In this document: piece by piece, positions 1 to 7,996 of the stretch | Numbering within the stretch: the first letter of the stretch is position 1 | Layout: each line of letters starts with the position of its first letter | Source: Chrysochromulina parva | Taxonomy: Eukaryota > Haptophyta > Prymnesiales > Chrysochromulinaceae | Length of the DNA stretch: 15,670 bases | Assembly: GCA_002887195.1 (NCBI GenBank) | Contig: PJAB01001289.1 | Location: forward strand, 1-15,670 | Direction: 5' to 3' | Position numbers and translations under genes: made by a program | The notes under the pieces: model-generated | Database searches by the model: none | Told to the model about the DNA's origin: nothing | Seen by the model: only the letters and a program-made list of their open reading frames with translations

Positions 1-172
1 CCTCGGAGGTGGCGAGATCCATCAGATCCTTCAAGGTGCCCATGAGTCGGGCTGCGTCGCGCGACAACGTGACCTCCTCTCCGTCTCGCGCTCGCACGCG
101 TATTTGCTCCTCGTGCTTGGTCTTCTTCGCCGCGGGCGCCTCCTCCTGCTCCTCTGTCGATGGCGCGCACAT
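1..172 (-). CDS. SKP1/BTB-POZ-like protein, N-terminal fragment (partial)
   Basis: Reading the minus strand from the ATG at 172 gives 57 codons that stay open to the window edge. Residues 1-22 are a charged, disordered leader rich in Glu and Lys. Residues 24-50 read IRVRARDGEEVTLSRDAA and then a GTLKDLM segment. This fits the first beta hairpin and helix of the SKP1/BTB fold, where a short hydrophobic strand, a DG turn and a second strand precede a helix. SKP1 and BTB proteins are adaptors for cullin ubiquitin ligases, acting in cytosol or nucleus. The start is supported by an in-frame TGA at 182-184 just upstream. Only the fold's first part is visible, so SKP1, elongin C and BTB cannot be told apart. 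It is transcribed away from PrimPol. Confidence 0.5.
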   Translation of the reverse strand, partial: MCAPSTEEQEEAPAAKKTKHEEQIRVRARDGEEVTLSRDAARLMGTLKDLMDLATSE

Positions 173-306
173 CGAGTTTTGTCAAAACAAAGTTTCGTCA
201 TCGTCCATGGCTTCTAGATTCATGACTCTCTATTGGTGTGTCTGTGAGTTCTTAGAGCGTCGCATCGGCACAACGCGCTTTTCACACGTGGGAGGTGTTT
301 TGCGTC
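173..306. promoter_or_regulatory. Divergent promoter between SKP1/BTB-like gene and PrimPol
   Basis: About 134 bp separate the two opposed ATGs, so both promoters and both leaders must fit here if the genes are unspliced at their 5' ends. No TATA box stands out. The segment 173-262 is less GC-rich than the flanking coding sequence. Confidence 0.4.
182..223 (-). promoter_or_regulatory. Possible uORF in the SKP1/BTB-like leader
   Basis: An ATG at 221-223 opens a 13-codon frame that ends at TGA 182-184. A second in-frame ATG lies at 206-208. The frame ends 9 bp before the main ATG at 172, in the same frame, so it cannot extend the main protein. If the transcript begins upstream of 223, it would act as a short upstream ORF that limits initiation at the main start. 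Transcript start is unknown, so this is an inference. Confidence 0.3.
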
Positions 307-1019
307 ATGTTGCCGCCATCGCCGCCGAGGAAGCGCCGATACGTCGCGCCGTCGCCGGAGCTCGGGTGGCACTGCTTCGTCACCCAAGCTGCAGCCCTCG
401 AGTATGCTGACCAGGTTCATCACGCAAGCAACGGCGGTAAGCTGCACGTGTGGGCACAAGAGAAAGATGGGCACGGCAAGCGAAACTACATCGTCGCGAG
501 CCGTGAAGACTTCTGGCGACGCTACCGCACGCTCCACCCGCCGTTTCGGCACCACTATGAGCTCATCAGAACTGGGCGGCCGGTGAATCTCTACTTTGAC
601 CTCGAGTACTGCACAAAGGCCAATCCTGGCCTCGATGGCGAGCGCGCCATGAGCACCCTGCGCACCGAAGTCTGTGTGGCTCTGGGTCGGCTGTATTTCG
701 ATGGCGACTTCCCTAGGAACTGCGAGATCATCGACCTCGAGTCGTCAACACCTGCCAAATTCTCGCGTCACCTCATTGTGCGACTGCCAGACGCCGCCTT
801 TGCCGACAGCCACGAGTGTGGTCGCTTCGTCCACGCGATGTGTGCGGCGCTTGCGGCACGGCGCGCGACAGAGCCGCTCGTGGCTGATCTGTTTGTCGTG
901 CCACCGGCCAGCAGCAGTGGCAAGAGCAGCAGCAGCAGCAGCCGCACCGACCACGTGAGTGGTGAGGACATTGTTGCCAGCGGCGATGTCGGCGGTGTCG
1001 GCGAGGGCAGCGAGGGCGA

Positions 1020-1072
<53 letters not shown>

Positions 1073-2433
1073 ACGAGGGCAGACCGACGGGCATTGACAC
1101 TAGCAGCTGCTGCAACGCCCAGGGCGCGCCGGTGGCGCCCACAATGTCGCGAGTGTGCCTCGTCGACCTGAGCGTGTACTCGCGCAACCGGTGCTTCCGC
1201 CTGTACAAGAGCAGCAAGTTCGGCAAGAAGGCGCAGCTGCTGCCCGCGGGCATGGATGCTCAGGGTCTTTGGTTCCTGCCGCACCGCGACGAGTCGAAGC
1301 TCTTTTTCTCCTCGCTCGTGACGAATGTGCCCGCGGACGCACGGCTGCTGCGCGCGCCGGAGGAGGGCGTTCAAAGCAGCGCCGATGGCGCTCGGTGCAG
1401 TGCTGGTGGCGCTCAACAGGTCGCCTCGGCTGCTGGAGTACATGCGGGCGGGCCAAGTGGTGCGCCTCTCCCTCCAGTCGTGCTAGGACGGGCCCCTCGA
1501 GCCGATGGCGCCGGCGGGGCGGCGCTCCGCACGGATGAGTGTCTCATTGCGCCCGCGCTCGTGACCTTCGTGCTGCGTGCTTGGGCGAGCAAGACTGGGC
1601 TGCCGACGTGGGCGCGTGCTTGGTCGGCGGAGCCGGAGCGCGGTCGAATCACACTCGCACTTGCGCCAAGCAACAGGTACTGCGAGCATATTGGCAGGCC
1701 ACATCGATCTAACGGTACGATGCTTCGAATCGACGTGCGCCGCGCGTGCTTCGCGCAATCTTGCTATGACCCCGAGTGCCGTGCGGCTGCTTTCAACTCG
1801 AGCGAGCTGCCCATCCCACACGGGCTGCTCCCGACGGTGAGCTCGGCGGTGAGCTCGGCGGCGAGCTCGGCGGCGAGCTCGGCGGCGAGCTCGTCGGTGC
1901 GCCCGGCTGTGAGCTTGGCGGCGAGCTCGGCGGCACATCCCGAGGACGACGCTGAGGAATTCGACAATGCAGCGCTGGAAGCCGCCGTGGATTTGGCTTT
2001 GGAGCTCTCCACCTGCACCGATCCCACCCATGTGCCTGATGTACTTCCGTCCAGCACCGGCCCGGCCAGCGCCTATCTTGCCGCGCCCACCATAGCCCCT
2101 CCCCCAACCGCCCTAGCCGACGCGCCCACCGCGGCTGCCGCCAGCGAGGATGGCGACGCCGGCGAGTCCAGCAACGCCGGCGACGTGGACAAGGACTCTC
2201 CATGGCTGAGCGAAGCGACACTCGCCGCATTACCTTTGGACGAGATGGTTGCCGCTCATCGAAGTCGCGGCCAGAGCGAAGTGCGAGCCCGCGAAGCTGC
2301 GGCAGCACCGCTGATGGTCGCCAGTGCGTCCAAGCCCGAGGTGGATGTTGCATCGTCCTCCTGGCTGGTGAGTGACGAAGCACTTGCCCAGCATTCGTTG
2401 AACGTTGAATTCCGGGCTATAGCTAGGCTATAG
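307..2433 (+). CDS. PRIMPOL: PrimPol (DNA-directed primase/polymerase)
   Basis: This is a nuclear and mitochondrial primase-polymerase that re-primes DNA synthesis past lesions. The frame is open from GTG 295, but ATG 307 is the eukaryotic start (708 aa). Visible motifs are YFDLE with catalytic D98 and E100 (motif I), KFSRHL with S153-R154-H155 (motif II) and VDLSVYSRNR with D287 (motif III), followed by FRLYKSSK. A zinc knuckle follows at C459, H466, C486 and C491; its spacing of 7, 20 and 5 equals that of human PrimPol, and the context CEHIGRPHRSN is also family-like. Human PrimPol is about 560 aa; the excess comes from low-complexity insertions at about 201-275 (Ser and Gly-Glu) and 512-545 (Ser-Ala) and a long acidic tail. 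Residues about 350-410 match the family poorly and could include an unrecognised intron. The tail has two WL-type hydrophobic/acidic motifs (W633, W686) that may bind RPA. Confidence 0.93.
1000..1080 (+). repeat. In-frame Gly-Glu tandem repeat inside PrimPol
   Basis: A 9-bp unit, ggcgagggc, is repeated about eight times and encodes Gly-Glu-Gly. It sits between motif II and motif III of PrimPol, a place where the human protein also has a disordered loop. It is likely length-variable between alleles. Confidence 0.85.
1838..1935 (+). repeat. In-frame Ser-Ala tandem repeat inside PrimPol
   Basis: A 12-bp unit of the type agctcggcggcg repeats imperfectly and encodes Ser-Ser-Ala-Ala/Val. It follows directly after the zinc knuckle and links it to the acidic tail. 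Confidence 0.8.
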
Positions 2434-2567
2434 TGTAGTAACCGCGCGCGTCTGTAGCATTTTAGCCAATACTGTATAAACCGTGCGGTAGGTTCAAAAA
2501 AACACCGGGGGGAGCCGGGGCCCAGGACCGAGGACGGCCAGGCGAGGACCGGACCGACATCACGCAC

Positions 2568-2605
2568 GGGACACACGGGACACGTGGGACACACGCGGGA
2601 CACAC
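2568..2605 (+). repeat. GGGACAC short tandem repeat
   Basis: Four copies of GGGACAC start at 2568, 2577, 2586 and 2597, giving periods of 9, 9 and 11 bp. The intervening two to four bases vary. Confidence 0.75.
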
Positions 2606-2700
2606 TAGACGCAAGGGCACACGGTTCACACAGACGAACCTCACAACCATCCCGACCCACCAACGCACACCTCGCACGACCGCTCGACGTCTCCCCGCGT

Positions 2701-2800
2701 ACCGGTACCGGTACCGGTGTGTGTCCCGGCTCCCCCCGGTGTCTTTTTACCGGTACCGGTATAGACTGGACCGGTACCGGTTCCGGTACCGGTACCGGTA
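2701..2800. repeat. ACCGGT palindromic hexamer clusters
   Basis: Three exact units lie at 2701-2718, two at 2749-2760, and five at 2770-2799 with one T substitution in the third. ACCGGT is its own reverse complement, and so is the junction GGTACC, so each cluster is palindromic in full and can fold on either strand. They lie 60-160 bp upstream of the GT8 ATG. Confidence 0.85.
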
Positions 2801-2861
2801 ATTCTGTAAACCGACAGATCGGCGCTCACACCCGATCGCTTTCGCGGCGCCGAATCGACGC

Positions 2862-4040
2862 ATGGCAGGCGCGCCAGTAGCACGGTGCACCGACTCCACT
2901 GCGTACGTCTCTCTGATGACCTCACATTCTGAATCCATCGGCCAAACAACGCAAATGTCAAGGAATTCCTCTCTGTTTGGCACCTCTATGTCAGCACGGC
3001 ATGCGAGGCAGGTGCAGATGCTTGTTGCTCTGGTTCGCTCACTGCGACGTGTGGAGCTTTGCCACCGTGACTTCGTAGTGTTGCTAGGAACACAGGTCCC
3101 GTTGTCGACGGAGCATCAACACACTCTGTTGGATGTTGGTGTGCTTTTGCGAGCCATACCACCGATCATCCCAGGCGTCCCAACGGCAGACAAGCTGCAT
3201 GTGTGGACGATGACGAACTACAGTCAATGCGTAGTGCTCGACGCGGATCTCATGGTCCTCAAGCCAATAGATGGGCTCTTCGGTGGCTCCGCCGAGCTTA
3301 CGATAGCGCACCATCCGTACGACCACCTACAAGCACAGTGTGGCGTGCCTGTTGCTGCGCGCGGCATCGCCGCCATGATCGTCGTGCGCCCAAATATCGA
3401 AACGTACTTTGCGCTCATACGCTATTTGTGGCGTCGGTTCAAGGCTGAACAGCTGCTTTACTCAGATCAGACTGGATTGATGTGCTTCTTTGGCAACCGT
3501 ACACACACATTGCCCTGTCCGTATCTTTACGACGTCTCCATGATGACTGAGTCCTTCTTACCGCGATGGATTCGCAACTGCCGCACCTTTGTTCGTCAGC
3601 ATGTGATGAAGAACTGTCTGCACGACATTGAAGATGGCTGCCGCAGCTTGGCTGGGCGGCGTGTTTGTGACGAGACACAGCTCCACGTGCAGGAGCATTG
3701 TGTATGGTCAGTGGTCTCTTCACAAGCGCATGCAGTGCATTTTAAGGGCAGCACCAAGCCTTGGCGACGCGAGTTGAGTTCCGAGTGCCAACTGCTTCGG
3801 CATGGTATGCCCGGCGTGCGCCCATCTCATTCGTGGCCGGTGGCACTCGCGCCGACTCAAGCACTCTATTGGAACACGAGCTGGCAATGGCCAGACTCGG
3901 CGCGCCCTGGTGCTTGTATGAGCGTCCGATGGCGTCTGCCGGTCTTCTGGTCGCGGCCTGGCGATGGGCCGATCCGCACTCGCAAGTGCTGCACACAGCA
4001 GATGCTCATGGCCGCACAGTGGTATGAGCTCCTCAAATGA
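2862..4040 (+). CDS. Glycosyltransferase family 8 (glycogenin/GUX type)
   Basis: GT8 enzymes are retaining transferases that use a nucleotide sugar and Mn2+. The 392-aa protein shows the family's ordered motifs: AYVSLMTS at 14-21, ADKLHVW at 109-115 with the nucleotide-contact Lys, VVLDADLMVLKPIDGLF with the metal-binding D127-A-D129, GIAAMIVVRPN at 168-178, SDQTGLMCFF at 201-210 and HFKGSTKPW at 293-301. The core is therefore complete. Glycogenin-like self-glucosylation or a wall-glycan role are both possible; the substrate cannot be read. The start has no signal peptide and begins almost on the first beta strand, yet residues 240-280 hold five cysteines, more typical of a secretory protein. 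A missing upstream exon is plausible. The tail after KPW (302-392) is divergent. Confidence 0.88.
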   Translation: MAGAPVARCTDSTAYVSLMTSHSESIGQTTQMSRNSSLFGTSMSARHARQVQMLVALVRSLRRVELCHRDFVVLLGTQVPLSTEHQHTLLDVGVLLRAIPPIIPGVPTADKLHVWTMTNYSQCVVLDADLMVLKPIDGLFGGSAELTIAHHPYDHLQAQCGVPVAARGIAAMIVVRPNIETYFALIRYLWRRFKAEQLLYSDQTGLMCFFGNRTHTLPCPYLYDVSMMTESFLPRWIRNCRTFVRQHVMKNCLHDIEDGCRSLAGRRVCDETQLHVQEHCVWSVVSSQAHAVHFKGSTKPWRRELSSECQLLRHGMPGVRPSHSWPVALAPTQALYWNTSWQWPDSARPGACMSVRWRLPVFWSRPGDGPIRTRKCCTQQMLMAAQWYELLK

Positions 4041-4234
4041 TAATCAGCGACTCCACCGTCGCTCGGCTTTGTGTCGCGTTGCTGCCGTGGCGGGCGGGCG
4101 TGCCGGGGGCGTCCACGGCCGCGCGCGCGTGAGTTGGAGTCAATCGAGTCAAAAGTGCATGCCACATGCCCTCCTCTCTCTACCCTTCTAGTTTGTTTAC
4201 GTGTCTTCATAGTTTCAAACCGTTGTGACACTCC

Positions 4235-4648
4235 TCACTCTCTCGGTATCGGTACCGAAACCGTGGATCCAAACGATTTCGTGCCCACGCCGGCCTGCAG
4301 CCGGCGATACTCATCAGATTGATTCCTTGCCTCGGCAGCCATCCTCTCTTTGCGAATACGAGCCATCTTCTCCTGAGTGGTTTCGGGCCGAGATTCAAGC
4401 AAAGCGGCGGGTTGATCTGTAGTCGGAGGAGGAACCACGCCAAACATTTCAGTAAGAAGCCCACGCTCGCCAAAAACGCCTTCAGACCTTCCTTTGCTGT
4501 CAACAGCCTTGGCCGAGCGAGAGCACGCTGCCAGCGGCAGAGCGGCTATCAAGATGCCTCGACGATTCAGATTCGTTGATGATACTTTCAGTGCATCAGC
4601 GCGTTGTGCGAGCGCCCACAGAACGACGAGCAGCCAGCGGCCGAGCAT
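4235..4648 (-). CDS. Small thylakoid-lumen protein with bipartite and twin-arginine targeting
   Basis: The 137-aa protein starts at ATG 4648; the frame is open upstream to a GTG at 4741, but that part is CA-repeat leader. Residues 1-19 form a signal peptide (MLGRWLLVVLWAL, cleavage likely after ADA). A short basic, Ser/Thr-rich stretch follows, then NRRGILIAALPLAAC with a twin-arginine pair at 29-30 and an A-x-A cleavage site near 46-48 (AKA). This order fits import through the outer plastid membranes and then Tat transport into the thylakoid lumen. The predicted mature part is only about 89 aa: a Pro-rich segment (PPPTTDQP) and a charged helix, EKMARIRKERMAAEAR. I do not recognise the mature family; a small photosystem-associated lumen subunit is a guess. 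It converges on the GT8 gene with 194 bp between them. Confidence 0.65.
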   Translation of the reverse strand: MLGRWLLVVLWALAQRADALKVSSTNLNRRGILIAALPLAACSRSAKAVDSKGRSEGVFGERGLLTEMFGVVPPPTTDQPAALLESRPETTQEKMARIRKERMAAEARNQSDEYRRLQAGVGTKSFGSTVSVPIPRE

Positions 4649-5012
4649 GTGCTGAGGTTGGCGACGCGACGCGGACACCGTCTTCGGTGTGAACGTGTGT
4701 GCGTGAATGTGAATGTGTGTCTGTGTGATTTCTGACACCACTCCTCACGCACGCGGTTGTGAATTTCATAGTCACGGAAGAATACCTGACAGACTGACAT
4801 ACATTGTACCAAGTTTACCGCTACGGTTCCCTCACGTGGCGTGGTTTTGAATTCATGTGTGCGAATTTTGGCTTTAGCCCTGAACGCGAGAGCTTGCGGC
4901 TCGCTCGTACAAATTGGGAATTGGCGCGAATCGGACGAAACCGAGCACTTCTCGCGGACGAGTTCTCGACGACGCGCGCGCCGCTCCACATCAGCAACCA
5001 TCCTGCCACAAG
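4649..5012. promoter_or_regulatory. Divergent promoter region between lumen protein and CCHH protein genes
   Basis: This 364-bp interval lies between two opposed ATGs. The part next to the lumen gene (about 4685-4740) is rich in TG on the plus strand, so the minus-strand leader is CA-rich. The rest shows no TATA box or clear element, and ORFs across it look like chance frames. Confidence 0.4.
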
Positions 5013-5501
5013 ATGGTGAAGAGGGGACTGTGCGGGACGTTCGGATGCACATTGCCTGACAGGCACGCGGGCCTGCACGAGGTATCCTTCGCGCCACGTC
5101 GAAGCAAGCAACCCAAGATTGCGCCAGAAGAAGCAGAACGTATCGATAAAGTGCCGCAGGGGCCAGCGCATCAGGCAGTTCTACCTGAGCTTGTCTGCCG
5201 CGGGCGGAGGGCCGGCTGTTCGTGCCTGGTGCGGTCTGGGGAGCGGCGAATGTTGATAGGCAAGGTTGATCTTGCAGCAGAACGCGTCGCGGCCGAAGAG
5301 GTAAGAAAACGTGGACTGTACGTGGATGACGTGCCTGGACAACATTTCAAGCTGGCATCCGTGGTGCCTGATATGAACACTTCGCTCGTTTGCCCGCCGA
5401 TCGACGAGAAGCTGCCGCACCTTGGCTCGCTGGCAATGCTGAGCGCTCAACCAAGTACATATGAAAGTGTAGAAGATGAAGATGCCGCCACAGTTTGCTG
5501 A
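5013..5501 (+). CDS. Small protein with C-x4-C-x5-H-x3-H putative zinc knuckle
   Basis: The 162-aa frame starts at ATG 5013 in a good context (cacaagATGG); it is open upstream to 4914, but the motif begins right at this ATG. Residues 7-22 read CGTFGCTLPDRHAGLH, which places C7, C12, H18 and H22 in a compact C-x4-C-x5-H-x3-H arrangement, likely one zinc-binding knuckle. I recall similar short N-terminal motifs in proteins of unicellular algae, but cannot name a family. The remainder has a basic stretch (28-36), a second Cys cluster C62, C69, C71, a charged helix at 86-100 and an acidic C-terminus. GAG followed by GTAAGA at 5301 resembles a splice donor, so the true 3' part could differ. Confidence 0.55.
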   Translation: MVKRGLCGTFGCTLPDRHAGLHEVSFAPRRSKQPKIAPEEAERIDKVPQGPAHQAVLPELVCRGRRAGCSCLVRSGERRMLIGKVDLAAERVAAEEVRKRGLYVDDVPGQHFKLASVVPDMNTSLVCPPIDEKLPHLGSLAMLSAQPSTYESVEDEDAATVC

Positions 5502-6389
5502 GAGATGACTTTGTGTATGGCCCTTTTGGAGGCACTGTCAAGGCCTGGAACTCTTGCGAACATCTTGCGAATATCGTGCGCAGGCGTTTAAGATTACAGC
5601 CTCATAACGTGTTGCGAAGTCTAGTGACCCGAAGTGACCCGGGGTACTCACGCATTATCGCCGTGCAAGATTTTACCGAAAAAAGGGAGAAAACGCGGGC
5701 GCCGACGGCAGCCAGCAACACATGCACACCACACGGCCACACCGGCACGTCCATTATCGCATTACGCATCTCAGCTAGAGCATTCACGTTTCAGAAAACA
5801 CGCGCAACCCGTGTGCGGCATGAAGCAAAAGGTTCCGAAACCGAAACCGCGCGAATGGTTTCTCTCTCGATCTCCTACCATCGCTCCGGTCGTCGTGCGC
5901 ATAGCGCGTGCGTGCGCGGAAACGAGAGCTCGGGCACGACCTCTCACCGCACACGCACCGCCACCGGGCACAGGCACAGTCACGGGCTCCAAGTTGGCAC
6001 CAAGTCATCGCTAGGGCTTTTAACTAAAGGGCTGGGGGTCCCCAATCCGCCAAAAGTGAGAGAGAGAGAGTTGTAACTTACCAAGCTACCTACACATTCG
6101 ACATTGGAATGACAAAAGTGTGAGGCGGATCAACCTCCAGAGTACACACATAGAGGTGACGTCAGGTGCAGAGCCCCCCACCTCGCGTCCCTTGGCCTCC
6201 CTCCAGCTCTGGCCCCAGCTCTGGCCCCAGCACAGCAGCCGCTAAATATGTTCACTGCTCCGCATTCTAACCGCATTCTCCAGGTGCACCTTCCCTCGCT
6301 TTTGTGGGTGCCTCGCTTGCAGATGTCAGCATGTGATGCTGTCAGTCTAAATTCTCATATCAACAGTGGTTACGGACGGTGGTGAGCCG
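5502..6389. other. Convergent intergenic spacer with small repeats
   Basis: About 890 bp without a convincing gene. It holds a 10-bp duplication AGTGACCCG-A/G (5623-5642), a CCGAAA run (5835-5849), a GA run near 6057-6070, a perfect TGACGTCA palindrome (6157-6164) and a 12-bp repeat (6203-6230). The 193-aa frame at 5495-6076 has no recognisable motif and overlaps the stop region of the preceding gene. Confidence 0.5.
6203..6230 (+). repeat. 12-bp tandem repeat CCAGCTCTGGCC
   Basis: Two complete units and a four-base third copy. Each unit is near-palindromic at its ends (CCAG and CTGG). Confidence 0.8.
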
Positions 6390-7706
6390 CTACGACCTGC
6401 TGCGGTTCAGAGCCGCTCCAAGACTCGTCTGGATGCCATAGACACCGTAGAGCTTGGCCAGCCTCGGCGGCGAGGCGAGGCATGGTAACGCCTCGAGTGT
6501 CGCCACCCCACGATCCGAGGTCTCCGTTTCCTTGTGCGGTGCTCGTGGCTGCGCCTCCATCCCTGTTGAACATGAGGATGCCTCGTTTCTTGATTGATCT
6601 CTTGATGGGTGCATTTCGGCTCCAGATGCATGGTGCCCACTTGTAAGTAAACTTGTAAGCCCACTGGCAGCAGGAGCAGCAGCCGCCGAGGAGGAGGAGG
6701 AGGCGCCCTGGGAGGAAGAGAATGAGCAGCAGCAAGGAGAGGAGGAGGAGGGCACCGCTGCTGCCTTAGCTGCTGCCGGTGCCAATAAGGGTCGTGGTCG
6801 TGCCTTATTTGGGTGGACGCGCTCCAAAAGGCACGCCGAATGATCATTAGAATGATCAGGGCTGAGCAAGTCGAGAGAGGTCTCCAGCCGTAGCAAGATT
6901 GGTTCTCGGATCGGTGCGAGTAGGTCATAACTCATATGCTCGGGCTCGGCGGCTGTCAGCCGTGGCAGGCTGCGCTTGAGGATGGGCGACACCGGCTTGA
7001 AGATGCGTCTCTCACGGCGTAGTAGTGAAGATGCGGTGCTGCACTGCCCGGCCTTGATGGCCGCTTCATTGGCGAGAGCCAACGACGTATCCGCCCTTTT
7101 AGCCGCCTCATTCATGTTGGCGAGCAATCGAGCGATCCTATGCTCGCCCGAGTATAATGCCGGTTCGATGCTGGAGGCTGCTAGGGTGTGCACGAGGGCC
7201 AGACGCTCCCGCTGATACGACTCACGCGCCTCGCGCGATTCCATTACGTGTCGAGTCGCGAGCGCCTCCACACGCTCGTCAGAGAGCGGGCGAGGCTGCC
7301 CTTTTAACCAGGTGGAGCTCGGCCTTCCGTTTGGCCCAACGCGAGCGCCTGGCCTGACCCGATTCGGTTTGCTTGCGATGCAGCTAGAGTCCTGGTTGTC
7401 GATACTCCAGCTCATAGCGAGTCCATACGGTCGAAGCAGGCGAGCAGCACGTTCTGCGACAAAATGATTAGGTGGCTGTGTGGAGATGCCTGGTGTTGGC
7501 ACTGTCATTCGTAAAGGTGACAACTCTCGTCGCTCTCGTCGCTCATGCTTGCCCATGCGTGGACGTGGAGTTGATGACTTCCGATCTGTATCACTCCCGA
7601 ATTCACTCCATGGTGAGATGTCTCCCATGAGCGACGTCGGGCACGGCGTGAAGGCGAGCGCCTGCAAAAAGTCACTTGTGAAGGTCTCTTCGAGAGGACC
7701 ATCCAT
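6390..7706 (-). CDS. Unrecognised Ser/Ala-rich protein with central helical region
   Basis: The 438-aa frame starts at ATG 7706 and stops at TAG 6390-6392. I do not recognise a family. Residues 1-70 are Pro/Ser-rich with a basic cluster, KHERRERR (53-60). Residues 140-230 are predicted helical and charged, including ERVEALATRHVMESREARESYQ and RIARLLANMNEAAKRAD. Residues 316-348 are a low-complexity Ser/Ala tract with a Cys triplet (CCC). No signal peptide, membrane segment or catalytic motif is visible. It is divergent from the Sfi1-like gene with 290 bp between the two ATGs. The helical part supports a real protein; the C-terminal third may be mis-framed. Confidence 0.5.
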   Translation of the reverse strand: MDGPLEETFTSDFLQALAFTPCPTSLMGDISPWSEFGSDTDRKSSTPRPRMGKHERRERRELSPLRMTVPTPGISTQPPNHFVAERAARLLRPYGLAMSWSIDNQDSSCIASKPNRVRPGARVGPNGRPSSTWLKGQPRPLSDERVEALATRHVMESREARESYQRERLALVHTLAASSIEPALYSGEHRIARLLANMNEAAKRADTSLALANEAAIKAGQCSTASSLLRRERRIFKPVSPILKRSLPRLTAAEPEHMSYDLLAPIREPILLRLETSLDLLSPDHSNDHSACLLERVHPNKARPRPLLAPAAAKAAAVPSSSSPCCCSFSSSQGASSSSSAAAAPAASGLTSLLTSGHHASGAEMHPSRDQSRNEASSCSTGMEAQPRAPHKETETSDRGVATLEALPCLASPPRLAKLYGVYGIQTSLGAALNRSRS

Positions 7707-7996
7707 GTCAGTGTGGTGATCGTCCGCGGTGACGTCCGCGTGGACGTCAACTTTGAGTTAACTTTGAGTGTCGCGCTTGTGCAGCACACACACAATCGCA
7801 CTCACGCAAAAGATGTCGTGATGTGCTGCAAGTCTGAGTAACGCCATTTTATACCGAAGCGTGCGCATGCATGCAACGCTCAATAAGGCAGCGTGGAGCC
7901 GGGAGAGGCATAGAATACACCGATTGAAGGATACGGTGACAAAGGCGCCGTGATGGCAGATGCGATGTACCCGGTAACGTCCGCAAACGAAACGCA
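7707..7996. promoter_or_regulatory. Divergent promoter with ACGT-core elements and a direct repeat
   Basis: Between two opposed ATGs lie TGACGTCC (7730-7737) and GACGTCAA (7743-7750), each holding the ACGT core favoured by bZIP factors. A direct repeat of AACTTTGAGT follows at 7749-7758 and 7760-7769. These are 25-65 bp upstream of the minus-strand ATG at 7706. Binding is an inference. Confidence 0.4.

Larger units (their letters stand above)
2434..2861. other. Repeat-rich spacer between PrimPol and GT8 genes
   Basis: This 428-bp stretch has no convincing gene. It holds a GGGACAC repeat (2568-2605) and three clusters of ACCGGT hexamers (2701-2800). It must contain the end of the PrimPol transcript and the promoter of the GT8 gene, unless an upstream GT8 exon is hidden here. 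Confidence 0.6.

Noticed and set aside
295..306. GTG start for PrimPol
   Set aside because: A nuclear eukaryotic gene is expected to start on ATG; the ATG at 307 is four codons downstream and the family does not need the extra residues.
6157..6164. Perfect TGACGTCA palindrome as a promoter element
   Set aside because: It lies between two convergent 3' ends, with no start nearby that it could serve.
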